DNA of 64,000 nt from Caenorhabditis elegans. Taxonomy: Eukaryota > Nematoda > Chromadorea > Rhabditida > Rhabditidae. The translations under genes and the position numbers were made by a program. The first letter of the stretch is position 1. The number at the start of each line of letters is the position of its first letter. Positions 22,669-34,580 of this stretch are shown in pieces. The stretch is taken from assembly GCF_000002985.6 (NCBI RefSeq), contig NC_003282.8, positions 9,238,001-9,302,000 on the forward strand, in the 5' to 3' direction. Below the pieces are notes generated by a model that saw nothing but the letters and a program-made list of their open reading frames with translations, had not been told where the DNA came from and did no database searches.

Positions 22669-23753
22669 TTAGTATCCAGGAGCAGTTCGTGGAGGTGGGC
22701 AGTGTGAACATTCTCCCTTTGCTCCCAAAGGTCCTTGTGCTCCAGGTTCTCCATCAGCTCCAGGTCCTCCTGGTGCTCCATCAAATCCTTGGTCTCCAGG
22801 TGGTCCTGCTGGTCCCTTGTTTCCTGGTCTACCATCATTTCCACGTGGTCCTTGCGATCCAGTAGCTCCAGGAGCACCACGAAGACCTGGTGGACCTGCT
22901 TGGCCTGGAATTTCGTTAACTGTTCCGGGCATTCCATCGTCTCCACGTCTTCCAGGTCGTCCATCTTCTCCATTTGGTCCACGTTCTCCCTGCTCTCCTG
23001 GTCTCCCGCATCTTCCATTTCTACCAGGCATACCATCCATTCCAGGTCGCCCAGAATTACCCTGAGGACCTGGATTTCCTGGTGGCCCTGGTGGTCCTGC
23101 TGGGCAATCAAGCTCAATTTGTGATCCATCAGAAGACGATTCTCCATCCAAATCTTGCCCATCTCGTCCAGGTTTTCCGGCTGGTCCATCTATTCCATCT
23201 CGTCCTGGTCGACCTGGGAAACCTGCTGGCCCAGCAAGACCAATTCCACAGCTGCAACAAGAATCGGAAGAAGATGAAGAAGAAGTGGATGCAGCGTCGT
23301 ATGGAGATGGAGCTGGATGACTTCCAGAAGCTCGAGAGGGGGAAGAAGCTAATATTGAATTAGTTTCAAAAAGTCCCACAAAAGTTACAAGTTACCTCCA
23401 TATCCAGCTTGTCTTTTTACTGGCCCTGAACCAACAGCCTTCGTTGATTCATACATATTTTCCAGATTCTTAGCCCCGTCAACACAAAATCCAACCTAAA
23501 AATGCAGAATAAATACCAAAATGTGAATAGAAATCACTTGCATCAGTTTGAACAGAGCTTTGAATATATTGTAGATATGTGTAAAGCCCAGGAATTAGAA
23601 TAATGCACATGATTCCAGAAGCAGCACTGAAAATTTCCAGCTTGTACTATTCTGCCACGTGGAAATCGGAACATACCTGACAACAGTCGCCACGAAAGCA
23701 ACTTTTCGAAGTTCATCCTCTTCAGAATTCACTAAATTCTTCTTCAAATTCAT
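22669..23753 (-). CDS. col-120: Cuticle collagen
   Basis: Four minus-strand exons: 23677-23753, 23542-23626, 23396-23495 and 22669-23348. The N-terminal domain has the nematode signal-anchor layout (DELRKVAFVATVVSAASGIM, then CIILIPGLYTYLQYIQ) and a basic site PVKRQ where subtilisin-like processing is expected. A Ser-rich linker with a CCSC cluster follows, then interrupted Gly-X-Y blocks from GLAGPAGFPGRPGRDG to GPLGAKGE, with breaks that hold cysteines (ELDCPAG, NGRCGRPG). It ends ECSHCPPPRTAPGY. Cysteines beside the triple-helix blocks normally crosslink trimers. The intron after exon 2 has a GC donor (T|GCAAGTG) and is 46 nt. The name col-120 is from memory of the neighbourhood. A GATA site lies about 55 bp upstream. 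Confidence 0.9.
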
Positions 23754-23804
23754 TTCTTCTTCCAATCACCTAATCATTTTCAACTGTGTTTTATATCATT
23801 CACG

Positions 23805-23811
23805 CTTATCA
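23805..23811 (-). promoter_or_regulatory. GATA-factor site upstream of the collagen gene
   Basis: On the minus strand this reads TGATAAG, the high-affinity GATA site used by epidermal ELT factors, about 55 bp before the collagen ATG. Other GATA cores lie at about 23860-23890. Epidermal expression is expected for a cuticle collagen. Confidence 0.45.
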
Positions 23812-24101
23812 CTTTACTGTTTTATTACAATCCTACAACGGATAGAACACGTTAAAAAATAAGGATAATTGATAGCAAGTCAAAGATAACATTACACATT
23901 ATTAGTGGAATGGTTCAAAAAACATCTGGAAAAGGGAGGTAGATGTGATTTAGATTGAATCGTAGACTTAGGATGAGGTTTACATTGGGTAAAAACCAGT
24001 TTCGATGGAGAAATGTCACAGAAAATATTTAATGAGATAGGTGGAGAGTGGAGGAAATTTTACATTTTACACATATAAAAAACAATCAGTATTCGGTTAA
24101 A

Positions 24102-25701
24102 TTACACAGCTTGATCATCCACATACATCAGTCGCCAACGGCTTGGATTTGAAATGTCGAGCAGGAAGAATTGATTATTGTCCCAATTATTCAACATGGG
24201 TTGATTGAACATTACACTGATCTTTGGTGAAATTCCGAAAAGAAGCATTCCGATACATTGTTGACCACAGAAGTCTTGAAGTGCCTCTTTTAAGTGTGCT
24301 TCATCACGGAGATTGATTCTCATTGGAACATAGAGATGCTCATCTGTTCCATCATTTTTAGAAAGGAAGAATTCAAAATGATGAGTCGGAGTCGTAGTAG
24401 TTCTTGGATATCTGTTCGGTTCTCCTTTCCACAGTTTTCTCAATTTTCTGGCAAGCTCGAAAGTTGGCTGGAACATCGGATCTCTTCTCAAATCATGTTC
24501 TTCATTCGTCAAATCAGTAGCTTTTCTTTTGATTGCTGGTTGTCTATATGAAGGTGAGTCGTAGTTCTCTGTTGGAATTATTAGTGGAGCAATTGTGGCG
24601 GTCTGCAATGGCTTAAAAATTATTATAGAATAAACTTTCAACACTAAGTTGACATACCAAGTTTGGAGACATATGCTGTGTGTATCTTTCAGGAGTGAAT
24701 TGTTCGTTTTTCACCATATTTGACATCTCCGTTTTAATATTATTTAAAAATGGCATCTGCGCAAGGAGCATTGAATGAGACGTCATTGGAGCAGTGGCCG
24801 AAGTTGACTGGAGAAAAGACGCGACCCCAGAAGATGTGGGTATTGAGCCATTCTGCATTGCTTGCGCATAAGCTGCTCGAGCCGCCACAATTGATGATGC
24901 ACTTTGTTGCTTCTGTTGTTCTTCTTCTTGCTGTTGAACGAGCCTCTTTGCAGCTGCTTCTCTATCCGCAACTTGCTTTCGGATCTTTCTTCGTTGATTT
25001 GGATCAGCAACATTTCCAACTATGTAGACACGATTTCTTTCGATATTCGTTGGGTCCAATCCATAAAGTCTAACTTCTTCATCTATTGGTGCACTGTGAT
25101 TGTGCTCATGGATAAACGTGAGGATCTTTTCAGTAACAATATCCGTATGCATTCGTGCTTTACAAGTGTTCTTGTATTCACATCTCCAGAAATATTTCTT
25201 TTGACATGATGAAAGCTTGTCAAATGTCATGAAAAATCCGTTTGAAAACACTTTCAGACGAGTTTTCTTTGGGATATCAGTACGTGGAGAACCTGCATCT
25301 CTTTTAGCAACCGCAGTGGATCCATTGGCGAGAGCGGCGGTCAATAATTTTGACATGGTGAGGCCTGCGTTGTCTCCGAATCCACCGGCACTGGCACTGG
25401 CAAGAAGTGCCTGTAAAACAGCGTTGTTCTGAAATAACAATCAAATGAAATAACATCTTGGATAGAGGAAACTTACTTTAATAACGCTAGACATATCAAT
25501 TCCGCTCGCGAGCAACTGGTTAACAGGAGCAGATGTAGATGCTTGGGACACAATCTCCATTGGTACAGCTGTGACAGAAGTCGATGGTTCGGAAGTTTCG
25601 GCTTCTCCATCATCGGATCTAACTTCAGGAGCATCCGCAAGACTTGGAGCATTAAGAGAAGACGACGACGGAGGGGATGGAGAAGATATGTTGGAGTTCA
25701 T
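24102..25701 (-). CDS. flh-1: FLYWCH zinc-finger transcription factor FLH-1
   Basis: Three coding exons on the minus strand: 25477-25701, 24658-25428 and 24102 to about 24602 (an alternative acceptor would add three codons). The start lies just behind an ATTTCAG acceptor. The N terminus is Ser/Pro and acidic rich. The FLYWCH finger follows RLKVFSNGFFMTFDKLSSCQ: YFWRCEY, then KNTCKARMHTDIVTEKIL, then HEHNHS gives the F/Y-W-C-C-HxH order of the family. A Gln-rich coiled stretch (VQQQEEEQQKQQSASS) and a conserved C-terminal region with CGQQCIGMLLFGISPKI follow. FLH proteins are reported to repress embryonic transcription of microRNAs such as lin-4. The paralogue flh-3 lies 6.4 kb away on the other strand. 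Confidence 0.92.
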
Positions 25702-26191
25702 TCTGAAATTAATAAATTATTCTAAGTTACATGGAAGATAAGACCAATTGAGTGATGAGGTTAAAATAGGAAGTAAAAAACTATGCAGCCAGACGGTAGA
25801 CCAAAATCCTATTGGAATGACATATTTGTAACATTAGCAGCGTTCGGGGGTCTAAGTCTCTCAACCCAACGGGGAAAGGGCGGGACATTATGGTCCCTTC
25901 TTCTGCGTCTCTCTGATTCATTTGTTGTCTCTTCTAATGACGTGCGCGGTCAGCCGCTCGCGGACCGCGTACGCGCACTCTTGGGTCCGTTCCACTGTTT
26001 ACACCAAAGAGGTCCTTCGTGGGAGGGCAATCGCAGCAAACGGGAGCAAAAAAAGACGACGGCATGGAGGCAGCGGGGACAGATGGTGACGTTGGATTAC
26101 AGTAGATAGGGCGATGTTGGGAGGGGAGAGAAGAACGCTAGACGTGAGAAAAGGGAGACATGTAGGATTAACAATAGAGGCAAGCGTTTTT
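25702..26191. promoter_or_regulatory. GC-rich putative promoter of flh-1
   Basis: This segment stands out for GC content, especially 25930-26050, with CGCGG, GCTCGCGGACCGCG and GTACGCGCAC motifs. Its position directly upstream of flh-1 and its CpG-rich composition suggest a promoter. A similar GC-rich block (31060-31110) lies upstream of flh-3. Confidence 0.45.
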
Positions 26192-26263
26192 TTATGATTG
26201 AGCAGGAGCCTTACGATTCTGGCGAATACATCCTCCGATATTAGATAATTGGAAGACGCCGTC
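26192..26263 (-). other. Orphan exon candidate
   Basis: Behind a strong acceptor (TTATTTTCAG on the minus strand) an open phase-0 frame reads DGVFQLSNIGGC, IRQNRKAPAQS, then TAA at 26192. It also contains a good donor (GAATC|GTAAGG). It may be a terminal coding exon of the upstream disordered-protein gene or, more simply, a 5' untranslated exon of flh-1. Confidence 0.35.
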
Positions 26264-26871
26264 CTGAAAATAAATTTAGATTTTATAAAAATTTCGAATA
26301 AAATAGATTAAGATGGCAACGTGTGTAAAAAAACAAATACTGCCTGTAAAATACAAAAGCGAAAAAAAAAACGATTTTTAAACAAATGTCTCATAGTTGA
26401 GAATATTTTGATTTATTTTTGGTTTTATTTTTAGATTTGGCAAAAATAATTTAAAATAATCCAAAAGGAACTTCTGTTTATTTAGGTTGGTTTTTTAAGC
26501 ATTTGAGAGATTATAAGAATAACTTTCGGTTTTCTTATAATTGGAAATTGAAAATTACTATTTTAACGATTTAATATGAAAAGAAATTGCGAGAAACACA
26601 GATCTGTCCAGAGAAAAAACAAATGAAACGAAAAATGATGAACAGTTATGCGCGTGGACTACTGTCACTCATTGACGTTTTTTGTGCAATAACGGCTACG
26701 ATAAATTGCGTATCACTGGAAACTTATTTGAACAGGCCTAAAAAACAAAATAGAATATTGCATGTTGCTTTGGTGGTCCACGAGGTTGTGAAAATGGAAA
26801 ATGAAATATCAATAAGTCACCATATATATTTTTTACATAGTTGCAGCAGTTTCAAATAGGAATTCATCTCT

Positions 26872-27482
26872 AATGGGATGATGCAAGTGAATTTTTCTAC
26901 ATTTCTCAACAATTTATTTGCAATGCAAGTAAGCAGCGAAATGACGCGAAATTCGCAATTTTTTTACATTTATTTACATTTCTCTACATTTCTCGACGTG
27001 GGAAAAAACACTCATTTTTCGTCAAAACCACGTCTTTAGTTCATGACTTTACCTTCCCAGACGTTCACGTTTGTGAAAAGTAGTGTAAAATGGGAAAAAT
27101 AAAAATAATTTGAGAATTTTAAAAGATAGATGCGTGGTCATTCAACGTGGTTTTGAATTCTAAAATTTAAAAATGATCAAGTTTGATTTTTCAAATTTGG
27201 CTGTTTTGCAACACCACGTTGAATGGCCACGCATCTATCTTTTAAAATTCTCAAATTATTTTTATTTTTCCCATTTTACACTACTTTTAACAAACGTGAA
27301 CGTCTGGGAAGGTAAAGTCGTGAACTAAAGACGTGGTTTTGACGAAAAATGAGTGTTTTTTTCAAATGTCGAGAAATGTAGAGAAATGTAAAAAAAATGG
27401 CGAATTTTGCGTCATTATGCTGCTTACTTGCATTGCAAATAAATTGTCGAGAAATGTAGAAAAATTCACTTGCATCATCCCA
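26872..27482. mobile_element. 610-bp hairpin MITE
   Basis: Almost the whole element is an inverted repeat: GGGATGATGCAAGTGAATTT at the left is mirrored by the complement ending at 27482, and the inner parts (CATTTCTCGACGT, ACGTTCACGTTTGTGAA, AAAGATAGATGCGTGG) also pair, leaving a small central loop near 27170-27190. Arms are about 290 bp with scattered differences. It is non-coding, so presumably moved by a transposase supplied in trans. It sits between flh-1 and the neighbouring gene. Confidence 0.85.
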
Positions 27483-27540
27483 TAAAAAGCATTTTACTAG
27501 CACATATGAAGAAAATAACATTACAATATTATTTGAAAAT

Positions 27541-28563
27541 TCAGAAACGATCATAATCTCTTCCTCTTCTAGCCCGTACGTGGTTTGGCTTTGGTTCTTT
27601 ATCAAAAAAGGGATGCAGCCTTTTCGGCTCACAGTTAACAATTTGGTGTAAAATCCACTTGTTGCTTAAAGTATGCAGCCGAAAATATTCAACAGAATCA
27701 AATCTATCAAACATTTTTTGAAAATTAACTTTTGTTTATGGGGTGCTGAGATGTATACAAAATTTCGATCTGAAGAAGAGAAGAAATGCATTTTAAAAGA
27801 CCTCAGAAGTCATGGGAACATTAATATTGTGTGGAAGAGAGCTTCATCAACCGATGTGAGTGCCACCAAACAAACGAATTCTTTTCTTGGAACATGATAT
27901 ATTTGTGGGAGTCTTATTCGTTCTTCTACTGTATTTCTCGATGGTTTTATGGTGTTCATCCAACTCTGAGCAAAACCAAATCCCATTGTAATATTATCTT
28001 GTGCTCGCTGTGACCAGTGCTCTGGAATTCCCCTTTTTGGGCTGTTTGGAGGTACTATTGGATCATATTCTTTAGGTTCTGTTACAGGAGACCTTGTTGG
28101 AGACGGTGAATTGTGACGAGACTGTGTTGGAGTTTTTTCTTCTGATGACAAAGGAGATGGAGGATCAAATGGAAAGTACTGATGAATGCGAGAATCCTGA
28201 AAGAGAACAAAGGTTGCTCAGAGTTCTCATTAAAATTCAAAAACTGACCTTTCTAGGAAAAATTGGTGGAACTATGCATGAGCGTCTTCTAGGATTACTG
28301 TATGGACTGGAACGTTGAGATGTATCATTTCTAAGAACATGCCGCATGTATTGTCTTCGTTTCCTTTTGGAGAATCTCTTACAGGTCTTGGAACTCTTTC
28401 AGTTCTTGGGGGCGTGACCATTAAATTTCGGAAAAATGGATGAAGATTACTATGATGTGATTCTTCAACTGTTTCATCTAAACTCTTTGTATCTTGTTCT
28501 GTTCGTACTTCATCGTCCACAATGCTCTGTGATCTTCTTCTAGGAGTACTTTGATTTGACATT
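27541..28563 (-). CDS. Disordered protein of unknown function (gene model partly unresolved)
   Basis: The start ATG at 28563 follows TTTCTCAG. Downstream, exons at 27872-28196, 27730-27769 and 27541-27664 join in frame and end in an Arg-rich tail (NHVRARRGRDYDRF). The region is rich in SP/TP sites (SRHNSPSPTRSPVTEP), suggesting a phosphorylated, nuclear or RNA-associated protein (inference). The first exon (28250-28563) is a problem: it opens with MSNQSTPRRRSQSIVDD but the frame that joins exon 2 is another one, entered near CKRFSKRKRRQYMRHV. A 41-nt intron (28378-28418 approximately, ATG|GTCACG to CTGTAAG|AGA) would restore the frame but has weak signals. It could also be a frameshifted gene. 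I recognise no domain. Confidence 0.55.
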
Positions 28564-31500
28564 CTGAGAAACTCAATATTCGATAGATTTGTAAACCGTA
28601 TGAGGCAATTTAATATATGATAAGAACTTAAGAAAAACAAAAAAGGTAACAGGATACATAACAATTCATATGCGTAAAGTAAAAAATTTGGTTTTTACCA
28701 AATATATTTGGAAACTTTAGAGAGAAGCAAACGCCGAAGTAAAAAATATTTCTCCGATTTTTTTTTTCAATTTTTAGTTGATGAGAATTCTCAAAAAAAT
28801 TTGAAAAAGTTTGATGATTTTGAGAAATGGAGGATTACCTGTATTTTTGAATGCAATATTGACTTCGTAAATCAGGAGTGGTGAAAGCTAGATATTCGCT
28901 ACTTTTTAACTGTGAATTTTTGCATTTAAAATAAAATTTCCTAGAGTATTGAATGTTTTATTGGCCGTTCTACATACATTTGGATAGACTGAATTGGGAA
29001 CTTTTCGATTTAATAGTTTCATTTTAAAAAAAGAAGTTTTATCCTTTGAAGTACTACTCTTAAGTTTTGTCTTACTCAAGACAAGAAACATCCTGATAAA
29101 AGAGTAATAAATAACTAATCGATTAGAAAAAATGCACTGTGTTGTCCTTGGCGACTCATTCAATGGTCCCGTTGTGCATCTTTTTTCTGTCTATGATCTC
29201 TCATTTTAACACACTATTTTGTGAAGCTGTACGTGATGTGGAAGGCCATCAAATACCAGAATGTTGTATGGAACACAACTACTTTGTAGGCAATTAAACA
29301 TTGTGTAAACTTTCCAATCTGTTTCTGATTTTTCAAATTGAAAAATACAATACTTCAAATAATATGATGTGGGTAGACAAACTTTATCATTTTGTTTTGA
29401 CAACAGTTAATTCAAAAAGGAAATGTTTAACTGAAAGTAATCTTGATGTAAAAAGAGTTGACTTTCAAAAAGTAAATGTTCAATTCAATATTTATAGCGA
29501 TTTTTAAGATTTCAAAGTGCCTTCATGATGCTGCTAGATGAATCAAAAACTTCATGATGTTTACTCTGTACTCAAAATAATTTATATCATCAGGTTTTTT
29601 ACATCTTGCTGATCAATCACCATTTCCAGCTCTATTCTTCCAACGACCATTAACTAGAGAGCACATGCCAAAGAGAGGTACCAGATTATGCATACCATGT
29701 TCCCGTCTTCTTGAACCTTCACTAGATGGTTCAATAGTATAGGAGAAAGAGAGACGAAGACATCGAGAAAGTGTGAAAAAACGAGGCAGAGTGCGCCCGG
29801 GAGACGTCGATTGGGGGGAATGGTGGAAGGGTGAAGGAAAAGGGAAGAATATGAGACGATAGAGAGAAACGGGGGCACTGACGTAATTTGGAATGTATTG
29901 AGAGTTGGGGCTGACCTGGAATATTGAAAAGAGGGATCATAGCGAAGAAAGGGGTCGGATGACTTGGGAAAAAGCCAATTTTTAGAATTTGTTTCCGGTA
30001 GAATACAGGATCTCCATTAATTATAGATTTTCTCCAGTGTTTAATAAATATTCACAGTATTTTCCAAGAAGTTGTAAATAATTAAATACGTTTAAATTAA
30101 AGTCGAGCATTGAAAAAACAATAGTTTGATGACTAAATCAGTTTTGGTGGAAGACTTCGCAACCAAAGCAAAAGTTTTACAGAGGTTATAGTGGTAATTT
30201 TTATCTTAAATTTTAGTTAAATTATCTCTATCCTGAATGGTCTCATAGCATCATATTTCCATAATTTATAGCCACCCTGTATGTCGACTCTATGCTTCCA
30301 ACCCCGAAATCATCTGCAATTAATCACTTTATATTTTCCACCAATCGAAGAAATTGTGAATTTATCGTCGCCCTCTTCTCAATTAAGATCTATTGTCTTT
30401 CAATCAATCATAGAGCACATCGCCTCCCTTCTCACATGCCCCACCATTCCATTTTGTTGCACACAGTTTCATTCTGTTGTCTAAAACTGTTGTCATCTGC
30501 CTGATGGTCGGGGGTCCCGTCTCATTTTTTAGTGTCCCGTGCAAATAAATGTGTATGTTTTGCCAAATGTTTTGAGAGGTTTAGAGCGATAATACGCAAC
30601 AGTTTGGCGGCTCTTTTTATGAATTTGATGGTCTCTAGGTCTTACAGTAGATCTATTGAACCACTCGGATTATTGTGCTTTGAAAATCAAAATTGGAATT
30701 TCACATATTTCGACGGGTTTATGTGTTAGACTACTTTTTATCTCAAAGCAACCAAAAGCTGGTACAGTAACCTGAAATTTTTATTCGTTGCTTACCAACC
30801 GATTCCGAATTTCTCTCTTGCAGAATTATCGCATATTGTCACTTCTGCTCGAATCAGTTTATTTCCTATCTAGAATGACCTCACCAACTCCTTCTTCCAA
30901 ATATAGGTTATTCTTCCCGGTTCTATCTATCTCTCCCTGTCTCCTCTCTTGTAGCCAAAGCGAACCGTCGAAAACGCAGCCTGTTCCTCTTTTCCTCGAC
31001 AGCGTCCTCTTCATCAAAAGAGCCTGTGAATCGGCGAGACGTAGACAATCAGAGAGGGAGCCAAAAAGACGGGAGGACCCCTCCCGCGCGCGCTTGTCTG
31101 CGCACGGACCAGTTCACCCCTGCCAATGGTGTTGCAGTGGTGTGCTCACTCCCCCTCCACACATACATCACAGCGTTCTCTTTCTTCTCCAGTCTCGTCG
31201 CCCCGTTTTTTGGGTGGTCCGTTCTTGTGGGCGTGTGTGTGTATGTGTGTATGAGAGTAGGATAGTGCTTGGCGTCCCGGCCATCGAATCGATATTTTTG
31301 TATTAGCAGTGCGATTTTAACTTTGACAACATTCCCATCTAGGGGCTCCCACGTCGCTCCCAATTTTAACCACTTTTCTAGTTTAGCTCGTAACTTTGAA
31401 AACTCTTTAATTAATTTTAAACTTTGTATTGAATATAAATATGCTATTTCTTCCCGTTGCAATTTGATATATTAATCCTCTAAACTTGGGAACCCGGCAG

Positions 31501-32096
31501 GTTACACATGATCCTCGAACGTTTTTTCTGGTTCCTATTCATTAATTCATCTAATACAAAACTATAATAGCAGACAGCTGCTGTCTATTTCTAAACTCAG
31601 TGGATCATTGTTTGTTCCTCAGTGTCTGCCTCGCGCGCCGATCTTCCGATCCATCTCTCGCACATGCACCACTTTTTCGTTGGCTGTGGTCCCTACAGAT
31701 GTGTGACTGTCTTTGTATTGAATGCTTCGGAGACGACTGAATCTTCGTATTGAATCTTCGTTTAATCAGCTCACTGTTTTTTAATACATGTTCATCCCTC
31801 TCTAATTCTTCATACATCTTCCATTCCCATTATTTTCATCTACCGTATTTCCTCATTTTTGAAGATCTATGAACGTTTCTGTGCAAAATTGGGTAGATAA
31901 CTCTCAGGTCACACTATCTATTTTTCTAGAATTTTTTTGTTGTTTTTTTTGTTTTTTGTTTTTTTTCTGAAGGTCACTTATAAGTCTTGTGATCTACGCA
32001 CATTTTTCAAAAAAAAACTAACAGTGCAGGCTGTAATCTCTAAGTTTAAGTTCTTTTATTTTCTACTTCTTTACATTTATGTTCTAACTTTTCAGA
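28564..32096. other. Long divergent intergenic region upstream of flh-3
   Basis: It separates the disordered-protein gene (-) from flh-3 (+) and probably contains both promoters. It is AT-rich at 28.6-29.6 kb, purine-rich at 29.7-29.95 kb, and GC-richer at 30.9-31.3 kb with a GCGCGCGCTTGTCTGCGCAC motif and a (GT)n run (31227-31250). Open frames around 30.8-31.5 kb lie on both strands over the GC-rich block, the usual effect of composition. No exon is supported. Confidence 0.5.
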
Positions 32097-33618
32097 ATGA
32101 ACCTTGCGTCTCAAATTTCTCAAGCAAAAACAGGAAATGCAACTATGGAATGGGCAAAGAACTACGTATCAAAATTGAACGATGGTCAACTGGCTCTTTT
32201 GCAGAAAATGTACGCAGATCACCAAGCAAAACTGAAAGCTTCAGAAGATGAAAAAAAGAAGAAAGAAATGGAAGAACTGAAAATGAAAGCACAGCAACAG
32301 GCGATCCTTGACTCACTTACACAACAAATTCCCATCATGGTTGATGTCCTCCGATCTTCGACTTCTCCAGATTCACAGCCAAGCAGTAGTAGCAGTGTTA
32401 TGAGCAGTACCGATGAAGACCAAATTGTAAGTTTTCACTTAAACTTCAATTTTTTGAATTTATAAAGTGTAATATTTTTGTTTAAAATTTATCGTTTCTA
32501 ATCTTTATTCATTTCAATTTACAGACAGTGAAAGACGTGCTAATCGGAAAAATCAACAAGGCTCAGAGACAATCTTCACCGAACAGCTCGAAGCCGTACA
32601 CTCCACGTGGAATTCGTGAACGTGTACTTTTTGATGAACATCTCTACGTGTTCGACAAGTGCTCATATGATAGCAAGAAGAGATTCTTCAGATGTGAACG
32701 AAAGAATACTTGTCCAGCACGTATTCATACACCATTTGATGCTGAACGAGTCATTCATAAAGTACAAGTTCACAATCATCCACCACCAACTACTTTTGAT
32801 CTTGCACATTACAATATTGATTATGGAAAAGTCAAATCAGGACACATCTTATCTCTCAATGGGGTTAGTTTTATTTTTTATTTCTAGTTTCATTAGAGTC
32901 GGACCATCCTAAGGCTGTTTTTTAGAGTTGGAATCATAATTATCTTTATCAAAATGTTTAACTTTTCAGCCTCAACAAACCAAGAACCTATTGCCACCAT
33001 CACTTCTCACTCCAAAATCTGATTTGGAAGATGAAACTCTTTCTACAAAAACTGAACAAAAGAATGCTTCAACAATGAATATTCTTCTAAGTATGACAAA
33101 TAATTGCGATGGACGTAAACCAATCACACTTCGACTTCCTGATCTTTTTAACAAGATCTCAGAAATGGAAATACACGATATGGAGATGACGTTGACAAAG
33201 TTTTTGTTGGAGAACAGAGAATTGAGAACTGATTTGATTAGCAGAAATGGAGATCTTCCAGTATTCTTTCCAAATGCACACAATGATGAACTAGTTCTCT
33301 TTGTGGCTGATCAACATGAAAATGATTCAGTATTTCAAATGATTCGAGTTTCTGAAAGGAATGAGGTAAGTAAAACAGTGAACCTTCGATTTGAACAGTA
33401 CAGAAATCGGAATTTTTCAGAAATCAATTCGTCAAGCAATTCAAGAACACCTTCAAAAAGTATCCAATCGTTCACTAATGATGAATATTTCATCCAAAAT
33501 CAATGTTCCCCTATCACAGCAAATGATCGATCAATGGAGAACCGAGGAATTTATTCGATTAGATTCCTCAAAACCAAACTTTTGGAAAATCCATCATGTT
33601 TCCAAACTTCAAGATTAA
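32097..33618 (+). CDS. flh-3: FLYWCH zinc-finger transcription factor FLH-3
   Basis: Four exons: 32097-32426, 32525-32863, 32970-33365 and 33421-33618. The ATG follows ACTTTTCAGA, an acceptor-like context. The N terminus contains a helical segment (NYVSKLNDGQLALLQKMYAD) and a Lys/Glu-rich coil (EDEKKKKEMEELKMKAQQQA). The FLYWCH finger is in exon 2: RERVLFDEHLYVFDK, RFFRCERKNTCPARIH and VQVHNHPPP, closely matching the finger of flh-1. The C-terminal region (residues about 225-420) has no known domain; its end (NFWKIHHVSKLQD) parallels the flh-1 end (RWRLMYVDDQAV). FLH-1 and FLH-3 are reported to act redundantly as embryonic microRNA repressors. Confidence 0.92.
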
Positions 33619-34580
33619 ATTAACTATGTTTTTGTTTATTTTTATTATCAAGTTCATATTCAATGTACTTCCGATTGCTAGTTATTTGTACTAAAGAGCG
33701 CATATTGCCCTCAAATATTTCATTCCCGACCCACTTTCATTTTATCGGGTGCTCCATTCCAAACTTTCATCGATTCGAAATTTGTATTTCACGAGTTTTA
33801 AATTATTTTCCAAATGATCTCTTTTCATTGTATCGCCAATCTTCCTCCTCTTCTTGTTTGGTTGTCATTTTTCCCTTCATCTCTCTAACTTATAAACTAA
33901 CCAAATACGGAGTTATTTTATAAATATCAGTATTGAAAAAGTTCAATTGAGAAATCATAAAGAGATTTCCTCGCCTCGCCGTTCGGCTGAAACGCCCTGG
34001 CAAACTTTGACATCTTGTTAAAGGTGGACTACGGCCTGTGGGGAAAATAATTAAAGCACATTACAGGTCCTGAATAGCAAAATATCATAATAAAACTTTT
34101 CAAAAAAAAATTTCCAGGATTTTTCAAACGTTTCATCATGACATTATACCAAATCAATGGTTTTTTGATTAATTTCCCCACAGGTAGTCCACACTTTATG
34201 AACATTTCTAGAAGCACTCCATTTTTGCAATGTACACAATCTTTAAAATAGCAATTATTCAAAGAAAAAACACAAATGGATAAGTTCAAAACTTCAATTT
34301 CCATGTATCTGTTCTAATACACAATTATACGGATAGATGTAAATAGCAAATGTTTAAGCGGCATTTTTAGTGTAAGGTTATATATACAAAATTACTATAT
34401 TGCTCCAAAAGTGATCTGTCACCCGGTTAGGTTTTTGATTCCAATCAGTTTTTCACATCTAATAGTAAGCGAGTTGTACCTTTAACTACCTATTTTCAAT
34501 TTTCCATCAATCTACACTCAAACGTGGTTTGTAAATTGTGTGAGAATAACGGCGCCATAGAGCATATTCACTTCTATTCT
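33619..34580. other. Intergenic region with a small TIR element
   Basis: 3' flank of flh-3 followed by a MITE (34020-34198). No gene is seen. Confidence 0.55.
34020..34198. repeat. MITE with GTGGACTAC...CCTGTGGGGAAA inverted ends
   Basis: The left end GGTGGACTACGGCCTGTGGG is mirrored at the right end by CCCCACAGGTAGTCCACAC with a small gap, about 175 bp overall. The interior carries the ATCATAATAAAACTTTTCAA motif shared with 19862 and 49096. Confidence 0.7.

Noticed and set aside
22735-23363. Plus-strand open frames over the collagen gene
   Set aside because: Antisense shadows of the Gly-X-Y repeats; codon periodicity opens all frames.
24750-25209. Plus-strand open frames of 100 codons or more over flh-1
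   Set aside because: Antisense to a well-supported exon with a FLYWCH finger.
30788-31462. 172-codon and 137-codon frames on opposite strands
   Set aside because: They overlap across a GC-rich promoter-like block and have no introns, start context or family match.
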